A DNA stretch of 64,000 nucleotides from CATQHS01 sp963422655 (GTDB taxonomy: Bacteria > Actinomycetota > Acidimicrobiia > Acidimicrobiales > Aldehydirespiratoraceae), in assembly GCA_963422655.1 (NCBI GenBank), contig OY730440.1, positions 2,294,001 through 2,358,000 on the forward strand. The letters are read 5' to 3'. The notes beneath the pieces were generated by a model, which worked only from the letters and a program-made list of their open reading frames with translations, was not told the origin of the DNA and did no database searches. Shown piece by piece: positions 25,749 to 34,502 of the stretch (the stretch's first letter is position 1; every line of letters starts with the position of its first letter). The position numbers and the translations under genes are program-made.

Positions 25749-26408
25749 ATGACTCTGGATCGCTATGAGTGGCTCGGTCGGCTGGCTCGCCGCCTCCCCG
25801 ATGACTGCCTGGTGATGTCGACTTACATCGGGGCGGTGTCCTTCGAGTGGGCTCATCACACCGAGGAGCACCATCGCACCGCCCACCTGGGTCAGATGGG
25901 GGACGTGATCGGCATGGCTGTGGGTCTGGCTCTGGCTCTGCCCCACCGCCGGATCGTCTGCCTCGATGGTGACGGCTCCGTGCTCATGGAACTGGGCCAG
26001 TTGGTGGCCATGGGCGAGCACCAGCCCGCCAACTTGGTGGTGTTCGTGGTCGACAACGGCGTGTACGAGTCGATCGGCTGGAGCGACCGGGGTCGGCGAC
26101 CCACGGCCACCGCCGCCAGTGTCGATCTGGCCACCATCGCAGCCGGATGTGGGGTTCCCTACACGGCCGATGTCATTGCCGACGACGAGCTCGACGCTGA
26201 GATCGACTTGGCCTTCTCGCGCCGGGTCTGCAGTTTCGTCAACGTGCGAACGGCGCCGGGCCGTTGCCACGTTCAACCCCGTCGCACGGACGGCATAGAG
26301 GACAAGTACCGCTTCGTCCGCTACGTCGAGCGCTTGGAAGGCATCTGGATCACCGGTGTTCCCCCTCAGGACATGGCCCTGATGAGAGACAGGAGTCACC
26401 AGATCTGA
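25749..26408 (+). CDS. TPP-dependent decarboxylase, beta (PP) subunit, ComE-like
   Basis: A 219-residue TPP-binding half. The diphosphate/Mg motif is complete: GDGS at 74-77 and N103 in FVVDNGVYES, the GDG-X26-N pattern. LGQMGDVIGMAVGLAL precedes it as in sulfopyruvate decarboxylase beta. With the alpha subunit it forms an active alpha/beta enzyme yielding an aldehyde, which the molybdoenzyme of the same operon could oxidise (inference). The last codons (SHQI stop) lie in a 22-bp sequence repeated at 27181. Confidence 0.85.
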   Translation: MTLDRYEWLGRLARRLPDDCLVMSTYIGAVSFEWAHHTEEHHRTAHLGQMGDVIGMAVGLALALPHRRIVCLDGDGSVLMELGQLVAMGEHQPANLVVFVVDNGVYESIGWSDRGRRPTATAASVDLATIAAGCGVPYTADVIADDELDAEIDLAFSRRVCSFVNVRTAPGRCHVQPRRTDGIEDKYRFVRYVERLEGIWITGVPPQDMALMRDRSHQI

Positions 26409-26413
26409 CTGTG
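26392..26413 (+). repeat. 22-bp direct repeat, copy 1
   Basis: Covers the end of the TPP beta subunit gene (GGAGTCACCAG, then ATCTGACTGTG). It recurs at 27181-27202 with one mismatch. The pair brackets the 767-bp segment holding the truncated OB-fold gene. Confidence 0.8.
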
Positions 26414-26422
26414 ACTGGTCGT

Positions 26423-27052
26423 TTATCCAGAGCTGAGAGGATGTCGTCGGTGCAGCCGGTCAGATCTCTGGTCAGGCGACGCCCGCTGAAGCGGAGCATC
26501 AGAGGTGAGCAACGGCGACGCCACAAGTTTATGAGAACCGTCGTCGACGTCGGCTCCGATGATCATCGGCCATCCTGTGATAATCGATTCACCGATGGCC
26601 ATCTCTCGCTGCTCGCACCATCGCACGACCGACTTCTCCGATGGCAGCTCTCGTCGACCATGAACGGGGCTGGAGCCGGTGATCAATTCGATGTGATCGG
26701 AGCTGCCGGGACGGACCGATACCGAACCGGCAGCATCGGCCTCCACACATCCGATGTAGAAGCCCATGATCCGTGCAATTGGGTCATCCGGCGGGCCTGA
26801 CTGCTCCACGGCCCACTCGTTCGCGTGAACTTCGGGGGCCCCCTCGTACTGCTTGACCCGACCAGTCAATTGCAAGCGAGTACCGATGTCCGGTGCTCGC
26901 CCCGCATCCCACCAGACAACTATTATCTTCTCGTCGGCATCGGTGGAGACGATCGCCTTGACGAATGGCTGATTGCCCGATCGGGGCCGGATCACTCGTC
27001 GAGTCTCAACCGTCCCGACGAGGGTCACGTCCTGGCCTGCAGTGAGCTTCAC
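26423..27052 (-). CDS. OB-fold nucleic-acid-binding protein, probably truncated
   Basis: A 209-residue protein from a GTG start. Residues 5-85 (GQDVTLVGTVETRRV ... IIVVWWDAG ... GTRLQLTGRVKQY) match an OB-fold. The second part (CEQREMAIGESIITGWPMII) resembles the N-terminal region of large helicase/nuclease-type proteins, and the last 30 residues are Arg/Ser-rich without structure. This suggests the C-terminus was lost when the DNA between the two 22-bp repeats was joined. It is on the opposite strand to the operon before it. Function uncertain. Confidence 0.5.
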   Translation of the reverse strand: MKLTAGQDVTLVGTVETRRVIRPRSGNQPFVKAIVSTDADEKIIVVWWDAGRAPDIGTRLQLTGRVKQYEGAPEVHANEWAVEQSGPPDDPIARIMGFYIGCVEADAAGSVSVRPGSSDHIELITGSSPVHGRRELPSEKSVVRWCEQREMAIGESIITGWPMIIGADVDDGSHKLVASPLLTSDAPLQRASPDQRSDRLHRRHPLSSG

Positions 27053-27180
27053 GAGTCCCCTGGCATCGGCAGATAACGGTTACCGAACCTATCGCACTTA
27101 CGGATCTGAAGCCTTGGGTCGAGCTCATCGGGCCAAGCGCTCGAGAAGCTCCTGATAGCGTTATGTCATGACATCGGCCG

Positions 27181-27202
27181 GGAGTCACCAGATCTGACCG
27201 TG
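27181..27202 (+). repeat. 22-bp direct repeat, copy 2
   Basis: Second copy of the sequence ending the TPP beta gene, immediately before the MetE-like relic. It implies that the relic once followed the TPP gene directly, or that the segment between was inserted by recombination. Confidence 0.8.
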
Positions 27203-27601
27203 CGATCTCCTTGCAAGCCCAGGAGTGGGGCCGCGACCGCAGTGAGCTGGGGGCCATAGAGGACGAGGCGGTGCGCGAGGTTGTCGCGAGACAGATCGGA
27301 GCCGGCCTCGACATCGTGACCGACGGTGGCAGGTTCACCGCATCGAGGACCATTTGGCTCGCACCGGAGAGGTCACGGCCGGGGCCCGAGAGATCCAGCT
27401 CGATTTTGCGGCATACCCGTACTTTGTCGATCCCGTCTGGCAGGCGGCTTTGGCTGACATCGGTTGGACCGTCGATGATGCTTGTGGAGATGGCCGTGGC
27501 TGCCGATACCGCAGTGGCTGTACGGGAACGAGCTGAGCATCGACCAGCAGTGGGCGAAGCTCGAGCTGGTCTCCACCGTGGCTGAGCACGTCTGGGGCTG
27601 A
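27200..27601 (+). pseudogene. MetE/UroD-superfamily methyltransferase relic
   Basis: Three frames carry pieces of one protein: IEDEAVREVVARQIGAGLDI followed by VTDGG near 27250, the mid part DFAAYPYFVDPVW near 27400, and the end LSIDQQWAKLELVSTVAEHV near 27540-27600 before TGA. These are segments of cobalamin-independent methionine synthase-like (MetE C-terminal domain) proteins of about 370 residues. Roughly two thirds are deleted and the frames do not connect. Confidence 0.65.
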
Positions 27602-27636
27602 GAGGCAACGACCTGATTCAGAGCCAGACTGAAGGC

Positions 27637-29301
27637 ATGTTCCCCACTGCACGCATCTTCTGCATACCCGTAGTAGCCCGAACTCTGAGCGTGATGGTCG
27701 CCGTGGCCATCGTTGCTGTCGGCTGTACCGGAGATTCGGAGTCCGGTGGCGAACCCCAAACTTCCGAGACGGCACCCGAGGTGACAGCCACTCTAGAAGC
27801 GGGGCCCGAAAAGGCAGCTACGCCACCAGAGACGACAGTCGCGCCCCGGGCACCGAATCCACCGACTTCGCAACCGAGTCAACCCTTCGGGACCCCGCCC
27901 GAAGAGTCCTGCCTCCAGATGCTGCCCCCGGAAGCAGTCGATGTCTTGATCGCGGGCACCGGCGCCGAATGCCGTTTCGTCACTGTCCCAGCGGACTGGA
28001 CGGAACCCGACGGCGACCAGATCGAGATCGCGACGTACCGGCTTGAATCGAGGTCGTCAAAACCGGCGCTCGATCCCGTCGTGTTCCTCGACGGCGGGCC
28101 CGGCGGCGCCGCCGTTAGAGTCCTCAAGGACTTTGCGTCCGGATCGCTCCGGTTTCTCCGTGATGATCGAGACATCATCGTGGTCGATCAACGCGGAACC
28201 GGCTATTCGCAGCCGGCCTTGTACTGCAAGGAGGGCTTCCCGGAGGATCCCAGGGTCTTGAGCCGGTGCGCGCAACGCTGGTCGGATCAGGGTGTGAACT
28301 TCGACGACTACAACTCGGCCAACAACGCCCGGGACATCGACGCCGTGGTGAGAGAGCTGGGGTATGAGAGGTGGAACCTGTTCGGGGTCTCCTACGGCGC
28401 CCGGCTGGCGCTAACCATGATGCGGGACACACCAGCGGGGATACGGGCCGTGATCCTGGATTCCGTCTTCCCGCTCCAAGTGAACGGCCTCGACTCGGCC
28501 GGCTACAGCGCCCGCTGGGCACTGGGAGCAATCGTGGAGAATTGCGCCGCCGACGACGAATGCACCGCCGATGTGGCAGATCTGATCGAACAAGGTGTGC
28601 GCCACATCGAATCCGGCGAACCGTTCATCGGCTTGCCCGCCTCCGACTACCTGGAGATCTTGAGTAACTCGGTGGCCGATCCAACCGTGGTCGCGTTCAT
28701 CGAGGCGGTAGCAGCCGGCGACGGCGACACCGCGGCTACATGGCTGGTGAGGTATTTCGAACAGAATGAGGACATACCGGGATCCGCAGAAATTCCTGAA
28801 CAATTTCTCGACTCCGAAGAAGTCCCCCAAGCCTTCCTTCCTCTCGTCACCGAAGCCGCAGTCATGGCTCACAGCGTGATCTGCGCCGAGGAATTGGATC
28901 GCAGCGGCGAGCCGACATGGCCGCCACTGGTAGTAGAACTCGGGGAGGCAACCCTTGCTGCCTCCGAAGCGATCCCGGCCCCGGCCGATCCTGCTGATTG
29001 CACCATCTTCGATGTGACACCGGCCCCGCCGATAGAAGACGAGGCTGTCACCAGCAGCATCGCGACGCTTGTCATCGCGGGCACCGCTGATTCGGTCACA
29101 CCTCCCACTTGGTCCCGCCTCGTAGCCGCCACACTCACCAACTCGGTGCTGCTCGAGATCGTCGGCGGGGAACATGGTTTACTCGGATTCAACCAATGCG
29201 CGAAAGACACAGCCACCGCGTTTCTGAACGATCCGGCCACCCCGCTCGATCTGTCGTGCGCGGCAGCGATCCCCCCGATCACCTACGAGCCCAGCAACTA
29301 G
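27637..29301 (+). CDS. Secreted alpha/beta hydrolase lipoprotein (tripeptidyl aminopeptidase-like)
   Basis: A 554-residue lipoprotein. The signal ends with VAVGC (Cys30), then a Thr/Pro/Glu-rich linker to about 90. The hydrolase domain has an oxyanion region LDGGPGG (151-157), IVVDQRGTGYSQP, nucleophile S252 in GVSYGARL, D485 in AGTADSVTPP and H513 in GGEHGLL, so the triad is complete. The pattern matches the TAP/proline iminopeptidase-like family of actinobacterial exported peptidases. It is probably anchored outside the cell and may release N-terminal peptides from extracellular proteins. Confidence 0.84.
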   Translation: MFPTARIFCIPVVARTLSVMVAVAIVAVGCTGDSESGGEPQTSETAPEVTATLEAGPEKAATPPETTVAPRAPNPPTSQPSQPFGTPPEESCLQMLPPEAVDVLIAGTGAECRFVTVPADWTEPDGDQIEIATYRLESRSSKPALDPVVFLDGGPGGAAVRVLKDFASGSLRFLRDDRDIIVVDQRGTGYSQPALYCKEGFPEDPRVLSRCAQRWSDQGVNFDDYNSANNARDIDAVVRELGYERWNLFGVSYGARLALTMMRDTPAGIRAVILDSVFPLQVNGLDSAGYSARWALGAIVENCAADDECTADVADLIEQGVRHIESGEPFIGLPASDYLEILSNSVADPTVVAFIEAVAAGDGDTAATWLVRYFEQNEDIPGSAEIPEQFLDSEEVPQAFLPLVTEAAVMAHSVICAEELDRSGEPTWPPLVVELGEATLAASEAIPAPADPADCTIFDVTPAPPIEDEAVTSSIATLVIAGTADSVTPPTWSRLVAATLTNSVLLEIVGGEHGLLGFNQCAKDTATAFLNDPATPLDLSCAAAIPPITYEPSN

Positions 29302-29343
29302 CTTCCCGGGGTCATGGCGCGGTGGTGGCGAAACGGAGCCCCT

Positions 29344-30225
29344 ATGACCCTGACACCACCCGGTCCCATTTCCTCGAGACTCAGGACCTGGCCCCGGCCG
29401 TCGCTGTGGCCAGGGCTTGTCGGTTCGCTCGTGACAGCGGCTCTGGTCGTTGCCAGCTGCTCGTCTCAACCCCGAGCGTCAACCTTCGAGATCGGACCTC
29501 TGCCCGAAAATCTCGTTCCGGTCGGTGACGTGTTCACAAAACACCTCACCGTGTTCGACATACCGATCGTTGCCACTGCCTCCACCGATGACGCCAAGAT
29601 GGTCCATGCGGCCAACGTGATGGCCCAATACCTCGACAACGACACCGATGGCGCCGTTGATGTTCCGGAAGTCGTCGAGGCCATGATCGGCGCTGGCGCG
29701 CTTCTCGTCATGTTTGCCACCGAGGCCGAAATGGAAACTGTGGACGTAGCTTCAGTGCCTGCTGATTTCGTCGAATCAGCACAGGGACTCTATGGATCCG
29801 AAACCAATCCTGCCAGCGGCTTCGACGCCTCGCTGGAGGAGATCCACCACCTGATCCTGAACACCGGCTGGGCCCAGGTATATCCCGACCAGTTGGGCCA
29901 GGAGGCCGGGTCCGCCATCGCCGACGCAATGGACGCGGCCCGAGGCGGACACTTCGAGACAGTCCCGGCCCGATACCCGGCCGGTGCCTGGTTCACCTAC
30001 GACGACCGGACCTGTGACTACAACTGCATGCTCACCGAGTACACCTACTGGATCCACACCGCCCTCCTCGGAGCCCAGCTAGGCCGCCGCAACGAGATCG
30101 GCCACGAATGGCGCTTCGAGACCCCCGACGAAGCCCGCAACGGGGATCCGGACGCCACTCGGATCATCGATGCTCCTGAGCTCCGGCTCCCGACCCGGCT
30201 ACCCGACGGCAACTACCACCGATGA
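29344..30225 (+). CDS. Lipoprotein of unknown function with possible metallopeptidase-like motif
   Basis: A 293-residue lipoprotein. The signal region LVTAALVVASCSS places the lipidated Cys at 39. I chose ATG 29344, with GGAG 5 bp upstream, over 29314. An EIHHLILNTGWAQVYPDQLG segment near residue 165 recalls short metal-binding helices, but no full HExxH is present. Two Cys lie in DRTCDYNCMLTEY. DNDTDGAVDVPEV (near 98-110) looks like a calcium-binding loop. The family is unrecognised; it lies 42 bp after the hydrolase gene and may be cotranscribed. Confidence 0.65.
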   Translation: MTLTPPGPISSRLRTWPRPSLWPGLVGSLVTAALVVASCSSQPRASTFEIGPLPENLVPVGDVFTKHLTVFDIPIVATASTDDAKMVHAANVMAQYLDNDTDGAVDVPEVVEAMIGAGALLVMFATEAEMETVDVASVPADFVESAQGLYGSETNPASGFDASLEEIHHLILNTGWAQVYPDQLGQEAGSAIADAMDAARGGHFETVPARYPAGAWFTYDDRTCDYNCMLTEYTYWIHTALLGAQLGRRNEIGHEWRFETPDEARNGDPDATRIIDAPELRLPTRLPDGNYHR

Positions 30226-30354
30226 CCCTGGACAGAGCACAGGTGACTGGCCCCCAACGCTTCAAGCTGCTGAGGGCACCGGTGGCCTGCCCCTCGATTG
30301 TCGGTAGCTTCTCGGTAGTGGCTCGGACCGGGACGATCCAGGGAGGTCACCGCT

Positions 30355-30765
30355 GTGGCAAACCGTGAAGAGACCATCGATTGGGACGAGCTCCATGCCG
30401 AAGCCGTGCGGGCCGCCCAACGAGGTTACGCTCCCTATTCGCAATACCTGGTCGGTGCCGCCGCCTTGGTCGACGACGGTCGCGTCGTGACCGGGTGCAA
30501 CGTCGAGAACGCATCTTATGGCCTGGGGCTGTGCGCGGAATGTGGTGTCGTATCGGATCTACACCGCAGTGGGGGCGGGCGACTGGTCGCGGCCGTGGCC
30601 ACGGGCCCGACCGGGCGCAAGCTCATGCCTTGCGGGCGGTGTCGCCAGCTTCTGGTCGAGGCCGGCGGGCCCGGGCTTCTCGTGGACACCGAAACCGGCC
30701 CCCGGCCACTGCGAGATCTTCTCCCGGACGCGTTCACCAGCGCTGATCTCACCCGGCCCGATTGA
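30355..30765 (+). CDS. cdd: Cytidine deaminase
   Basis: A 136-residue zinc enzyme converting (deoxy)cytidine to (deoxy)uridine. C60-A-E62 and PCGRC (C93, C96) supply the Zn ligands and the catalytic Glu; YAPYSQYLVGAA at 25-36 and NVENASYG at 49-56 are the substrate loops. GTG start preceded by GGGAGG. One base separates its stop from deoA, so the pair is an operon for pyrimidine nucleoside use. Confidence 0.92.
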   Translation: MANREETIDWDELHAEAVRAAQRGYAPYSQYLVGAAALVDDGRVVTGCNVENASYGLGLCAECGVVSDLHRSGGGRLVAAVATGPTGRKLMPCGRCRQLLVEAGGPGLLVDTETGPRPLRDLLPDAFTSADLTRPD

Positions 30766-30766
30766 C

Positions 30767-32038
30767 ATGAACATCCTGGACATCTTGCGAACGAAGCGGG
30801 ACGGGGATCGGCTCGACGACGGCCAGATCCGCTGGTTCATCGACGAACTCTCTCAGGATCGAATCCCCGACTATCAAGCCGCCGCGCTCTTGATGGCCAT
30901 CTGCATCCGGGGGATGGCTCCCGAAGAGCTGTCGACTTGGACGCAAGCGATGATCTCCTCGGGCCAGACCCTCGACCTGACCGGTGTCGGCCGTCCTACC
31001 GTCGACAAGCACTCGACCGGCGGGGTGGGCGACAAGGTCTCGCTGATCCTGGTACCGCTGGTGGCTGCCTGCGGGGCTGCCGTCCCGCAGTTGTCCGGGC
31101 GTGGCCTCGGTCACACCGGCGGAACCCTCGACAAGCTCGAGTCGATCAGCGGTTGGCGGGCCGACATAGCCACCGACGACATGATGAGACAACTCAGCGA
31201 GATCGGCGGCGTCATCGTTGGCGCTACCGCCGCGATCGCGCCGGCAGACCGTCGCTTGTACGCTCTGCGAGACGTGACGGCGACTGTCGAGTCGATTCCG
31301 CTCATCGCCAGTTCGATCATGTCCAAGAAGATTGCCGAGGGAACCGGCGCCCTGGTTCTAGACGTGAAAGTCGGGTCCGGCGCGTTCCTGCCCGAGTTCG
31401 GCCAAGCTCGCGAGCTGGCCGAGACGATGGTCGGGATCGGCGAGTCTCACGGCGTTTCCACAACGGCCCTGATCACCCGGATGGACACGGTCCTGGGGCG
31501 AGCGGCCGGCAACGCGGTGGAGGTCGAGGAGTCGCTTCGGACCCTCGACGGCGCCGGCCCGGCCGATGTCGTCGAGGTCACCGTGGCCCTGGCCCGGGAG
31601 ATGGTTCGGCTGGCCGGCATCGAAGCCGACCCGGCAGCAGTACTCGCCTCAGGGGCGGCCCGCGGGGTGTTCGATGCCATGATCGCTGCTCAGGGAGGCG
31701 ATCTCACCGAGTCTCTGCCCGAAGCCAGTCATCGAGATACGATCATTGCCGATCGGCCCGGATTCGTCACCCGGCTCGACTGCCGATCCGTCGGCGTCGC
31801 GGCCTGGCAGCTCGGCGCGGGCCGGACCCGCAAGGAGGACCCGGTCAGCGCCACAGCCGGGGTCATCTGCATGAAAAAGCCCGGCGAACCCGTAGAGAGC
31901 GGTGAGCCAGTCATTGAACTCCGCTCCGATGATCCCGACCGGTTTGCCGGGGCCCGGGTCTCTCTTCGCGAGGCGATCGACATCGACCCGGAGCCGCCCA
32001 CCCCCGTCCCGCTGGTAGTCGAGACCATCCGGGTCTGA
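30767..32038 (+). CDS. deoA: Thymidine/pyrimidine-nucleoside phosphorylase
   Basis: A 423-residue phosphorylase. DKHSTGGVGDKVSL near 83-96 is the phosphate-binding signature and SGRGLGHTGGTLDKLES near 112-128 the family pattern. LASSIMSKKIAEG and DVKVGSGAF near 185-210 are also conserved. The start is ATG at 30767, 2 bp after cdd. It releases uracil or thymine and (deoxy)ribose 1-phosphate, which the phosphosugar mutase and DeoC of the facing operon can use. It is convergent with the aldehyde dehydrogenase genes. Confidence 0.92.
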   Translation: MNILDILRTKRDGDRLDDGQIRWFIDELSQDRIPDYQAAALLMAICIRGMAPEELSTWTQAMISSGQTLDLTGVGRPTVDKHSTGGVGDKVSLILVPLVAACGAAVPQLSGRGLGHTGGTLDKLESISGWRADIATDDMMRQLSEIGGVIVGATAAIAPADRRLYALRDVTATVESIPLIASSIMSKKIAEGTGALVLDVKVGSGAFLPEFGQARELAETMVGIGESHGVSTTALITRMDTVLGRAAGNAVEVEESLRTLDGAGPADVVEVTVALAREMVRLAGIEADPAAVLASGAARGVFDAMIAAQGGDLTESLPEASHRDTIIADRPGFVTRLDCRSVGVAAWQLGAGRTRKEDPVSATAGVICMKKPGEPVESGEPVIELRSDDPDRFAGARVSLREAIDIDPEPPTPVPLVVETIRV

Positions 32039-32078
32039 TGGGGTCGGCTAGGTGTACTGGGGCTAGCGTGTACTGGGA

Positions 32079-32927
32079 CTAGCGGCCCACAGGGTGCCAG
32101 ACCGTCTTCATCTCGCAGAAGTCGAAGATGGAATAGGGGCTCTGGTCGGTCCCGTCCCCGCGGACGATGCGCTTGACGTTGCTGGCCGCTTCTGCGAACA
32201 CGGCCGGGTCGAGGTCCTCAGGGGCTCCGGTGACATCGACTGCGTCGACATCACGGTGCCCCACCATCGAGGGGAAAAGCTCGTAGCGGTCGCCGGTCAA
32301 GATGTTGACGACCCCCGAGGGTATGTCGGAGGTGGCCAGCACCTCCCCCAAGCTGACAGCGGCTAGCGAGGCACTCTCAGCGGCGAGCACAACCGCCGCG
32401 TTGCCCGCCACCAAAGCCGGCGCCAGCCGGGCTACCATCGCCGAAAGACCCCTCTTGCCGGGACCGACGATACCGACGACCCCGGTCGGTTCGGGGATAG
32501 TGAAGTTGAAGTACGGTCCCGCCACCGGGTTGACCGTCCCCGCAATATGGTGGAACTTGTCGCACCATCCCGCGTACCAGAGCCATAGGTCGATGGTGTG
32601 ATCGACTTCGCGGCTCGCGGCTCGCCCGTTGGTGCCGCTGCGTCGCAGCTCGTCAGTGAATTGCGAGCGGCGACCGTCCAGGACTTCGGCTACCCGATAG
32701 AGGATCTGTCCCCGGTTGTAAGCGGTGCGGTCGGCCCAGCCCGGTTGGGCGGCCCGGGCGGCCCGGACCGCGTCCCGGAGATCTTTGCGCGAAGCTTTTG
32801 CCGCGTTGGCTGCGAGCCGGCCGTCCCGGCCCATCACCGCAAACGTGCGACCGGACTCCGACCGTTCGAACCCGCCGCCGATGAACAGCTTGTAGGTCTT
32901 CTGCACGCCGAGCCGTTCACCCATCAT
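32079..32927 (-). CDS. Aldehyde dehydrogenase-family half protein, likely non-catalytic
   Basis: A 282-residue protein that aligns with the N-terminal, cofactor-binding half of aldehyde dehydrogenases (LFIGGGFERSESGRTF, GVVGIVGPGKRGLSAMV, DIPSGVVNILTG). It ends before the catalytic Cys and Glu regions. Usual family length is about 480. The end is clean (FDFCEMKTVWHPVGR), so this is a stable short form and not a random truncation. The start codon overlaps the stop of the full-length enzyme (ATGA). It probably pairs with that enzyme. The longer open frame up to 33977 is antisense composition and was rejected. Confidence 0.8.
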   Translation of the reverse strand: MMGERLGVQKTYKLFIGGGFERSESGRTFAVMGRDGRLAANAAKASRKDLRDAVRAARAAQPGWADRTAYNRGQILYRVAEVLDGRRSQFTDELRRSGTNGRAASREVDHTIDLWLWYAGWCDKFHHIAGTVNPVAGPYFNFTIPEPTGVVGIVGPGKRGLSAMVARLAPALVAGNAAVVLAAESASLAAVSLGEVLATSDIPSGVVNILTGDRYELFPSMVGHRDVDAVDVTGAPEDLDPAVFAEAASNVKRIVRGDGTDQSPYSIFDFCEMKTVWHPVGR

Positions 32928-34501
32928 GAACCTCGTCGGGAGGTGAGCGTGACGTAGGGGGTGAGGCCATGGAGCCCCCCCTCCCGGCCGAAACCGCTCT
33001 CCTTGTAGCCTCCGAAGGGGCTGGCGGGGTCGAACTGGTTGTAGGTGTTGGCCCAGACCACGCCAGCGTCGAGACGATCGGCCATCCACAGGATCTTCGA
33101 CCCCTTTTCGGTCCAGACCCCAGCCGAGAGACCGTAAGGGGTGTTGTTGGCCTTGGCCACAGCCTCCTCGGGGGTGCGGAAGGTCAGGACCGACAGCACC
33201 GGACCGAAGATCTCGTCGCGGGCGATTCGATGGCTCTGCTGCACGTTCGTGAAAATGGTCGGGCGGAACCAGTAGCCGCGCTCGGGGAGCGGGCACGACG
33301 GTTGGTACAACTCGGCCCCTTCGGCCACCCCGGCATCCACCAGATTCTCGATCCGGGCCAGTTGTTCGGCTGAGTTGATGGCCCCCAGGTCGGTGTTCTT
33401 GTCCAAGGGGTCGCCTACCCGTACCGTGGCGAGCCTTCGCTTGAGCCGTTCGACGAAGTCTCCGGCAATGGACTCCTGCACCAGCAGCCGAGACCCGGCG
33501 CAGCACACATGGCCCTGGTTGAAGTAGATCCCGTTGATCACGCCCTCCACGGCCTGGTCTGCGGCGGCGTCGTCGAAAACGATGTGGGCGGCCTTGCCGC
33601 CGAGTTCGAGGGTGAGCGGAACTCGGCGGGCCTCGGCCGAAGTCTGGATCTGTTTGCCCACCCCGGTCGAGCCCGTGAAGGCCAGTTTGTCCACATCGCC
33701 GTGCTCGACCAGCGCCGCGCCGGTGGCCCCGGCGCCGGTGACGATGTTGACGACCCCTTCGGGCAGATCCACGTCTTGCAGCAACCGAGCCAGCAGGAGC
33801 GCTGTGAGCGGAGTGGTCTCGGCCGGCTTGAGAACCACGGTGTTGCCGGTGGCCAGGGCCGGCGCCAGCTTCCAGGCCGCCATCAGCAACGGGAAGTTCC
33901 ACGGAATGATCTGGCCGACGACGCCTCTGGGGGCGGCTGAGCGGCCGGGGAATGCGTATTCGAGCTTGTCGGCCCATCCCGCGTAGTAGAAGAAGTGAGC
34001 CGCGGCCAGCGGCACGTCCACGTCGCGGCTCTCCTTGATGGGCTTTCCGCCGTCGAGAGTCTCCAAGACGGCGAACTCCCGGGCCCTTTCCTGGAGTTGG
34101 CGAGCAATCCGGTAGAGGTACTTGGCGCGATCACGGCCCGCCATGGGGCCCCACACCTTCGTGTAGGCCCGCCGCGCCGCGGCAACGGCGCGATCGACAT
34201 CGGCGGCGGACCCTTCCGAGATGGTTGCGATCGGTTCGGCCGTAGCCGGCGAGACGGTGGAAAACGACCCCCCGTCGAGGGGCTCCACAAAGGCACCGTC
34301 GATGAATAGGCCGTACTCCTCGTCGATCGACAGTATGGAAGTCGATTCGAGTGCCGGCGCGTAGTCGATGCCGAAGTCGGTCGGCGTCGTGGCTGCGACG
34401 GCGGGGTGAGGAGCCGCATCCGATCTGCCGACGTCGTGGGGCTCGATGCCGTGGGATTCGATGCCGTGGGGTTCGGTCCGGTCTGGAGATTCGGTGGTCA
34501 T
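32924..34501 (-). CDS. NAD(P)-dependent aldehyde dehydrogenase
   Basis: A 525-residue enzyme with an N-terminal 40-residue extension rich in Glu-Pro-His. IPWNFPLLMAAWKLAPALA, the catalytic Glu in LELGGK and the catalytic Cys in NQGHVCCAGSR are present, so it should be active. It starts one base after deoC. In this operon the likely job is removing acetaldehyde made by deoxyribose-phosphate aldolase (inferred). The extension contains repeated EPHGIESHGIEPHD-like codons from a short internal duplication. Confidence 0.9.
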   Translation of the reverse strand: MTTESPDRTEPHGIESHGIEPHDVGRSDAAPHPAVAATTPTDFGIDYAPALESTSILSIDEEYGLFIDGAFVEPLDGGSFSTVSPATAEPIATISEGSAADVDRAVAAARRAYTKVWGPMAGRDRAKYLYRIARQLQERAREFAVLETLDGGKPIKESRDVDVPLAAAHFFYYAGWADKLEYAFPGRSAAPRGVVGQIIPWNFPLLMAAWKLAPALATGNTVVLKPAETTPLTALLLARLLQDVDLPEGVVNIVTGAGATGAALVEHGDVDKLAFTGSTGVGKQIQTSAEARRVPLTLELGGKAAHIVFDDAAADQAVEGVINGIYFNQGHVCCAGSRLLVQESIAGDFVERLKRRLATVRVGDPLDKNTDLGAINSAEQLARIENLVDAGVAEGAELYQPSCPLPERGYWFRPTIFTNVQQSHRIARDEIFGPVLSVLTFRTPEEAVAKANNTPYGLSAGVWTEKGSKILWMADRLDAGVVWANTYNQFDPASPFGGYKESGFGREGGLHGLTPYVTLTSRRGS

Positions 34502-34502
34502 G

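Noticed and set aside
32047..32080. Two 16-bp near-repeats (GTGTACTGGGGCTAGC / GTGTACTGGGACTAGC) between convergent deoA and ALDH genes
   Set aside because: Too short and only two copies; no inverted symmetry strong enough to call a terminator.
32928..33977. N-terminal extension of the short ALDH gene to 632 codons
   Set aside because: The added part is the out-of-frame reading of the full-length ALDH (Arg/Gly-rich); the true start overlaps that gene's stop.
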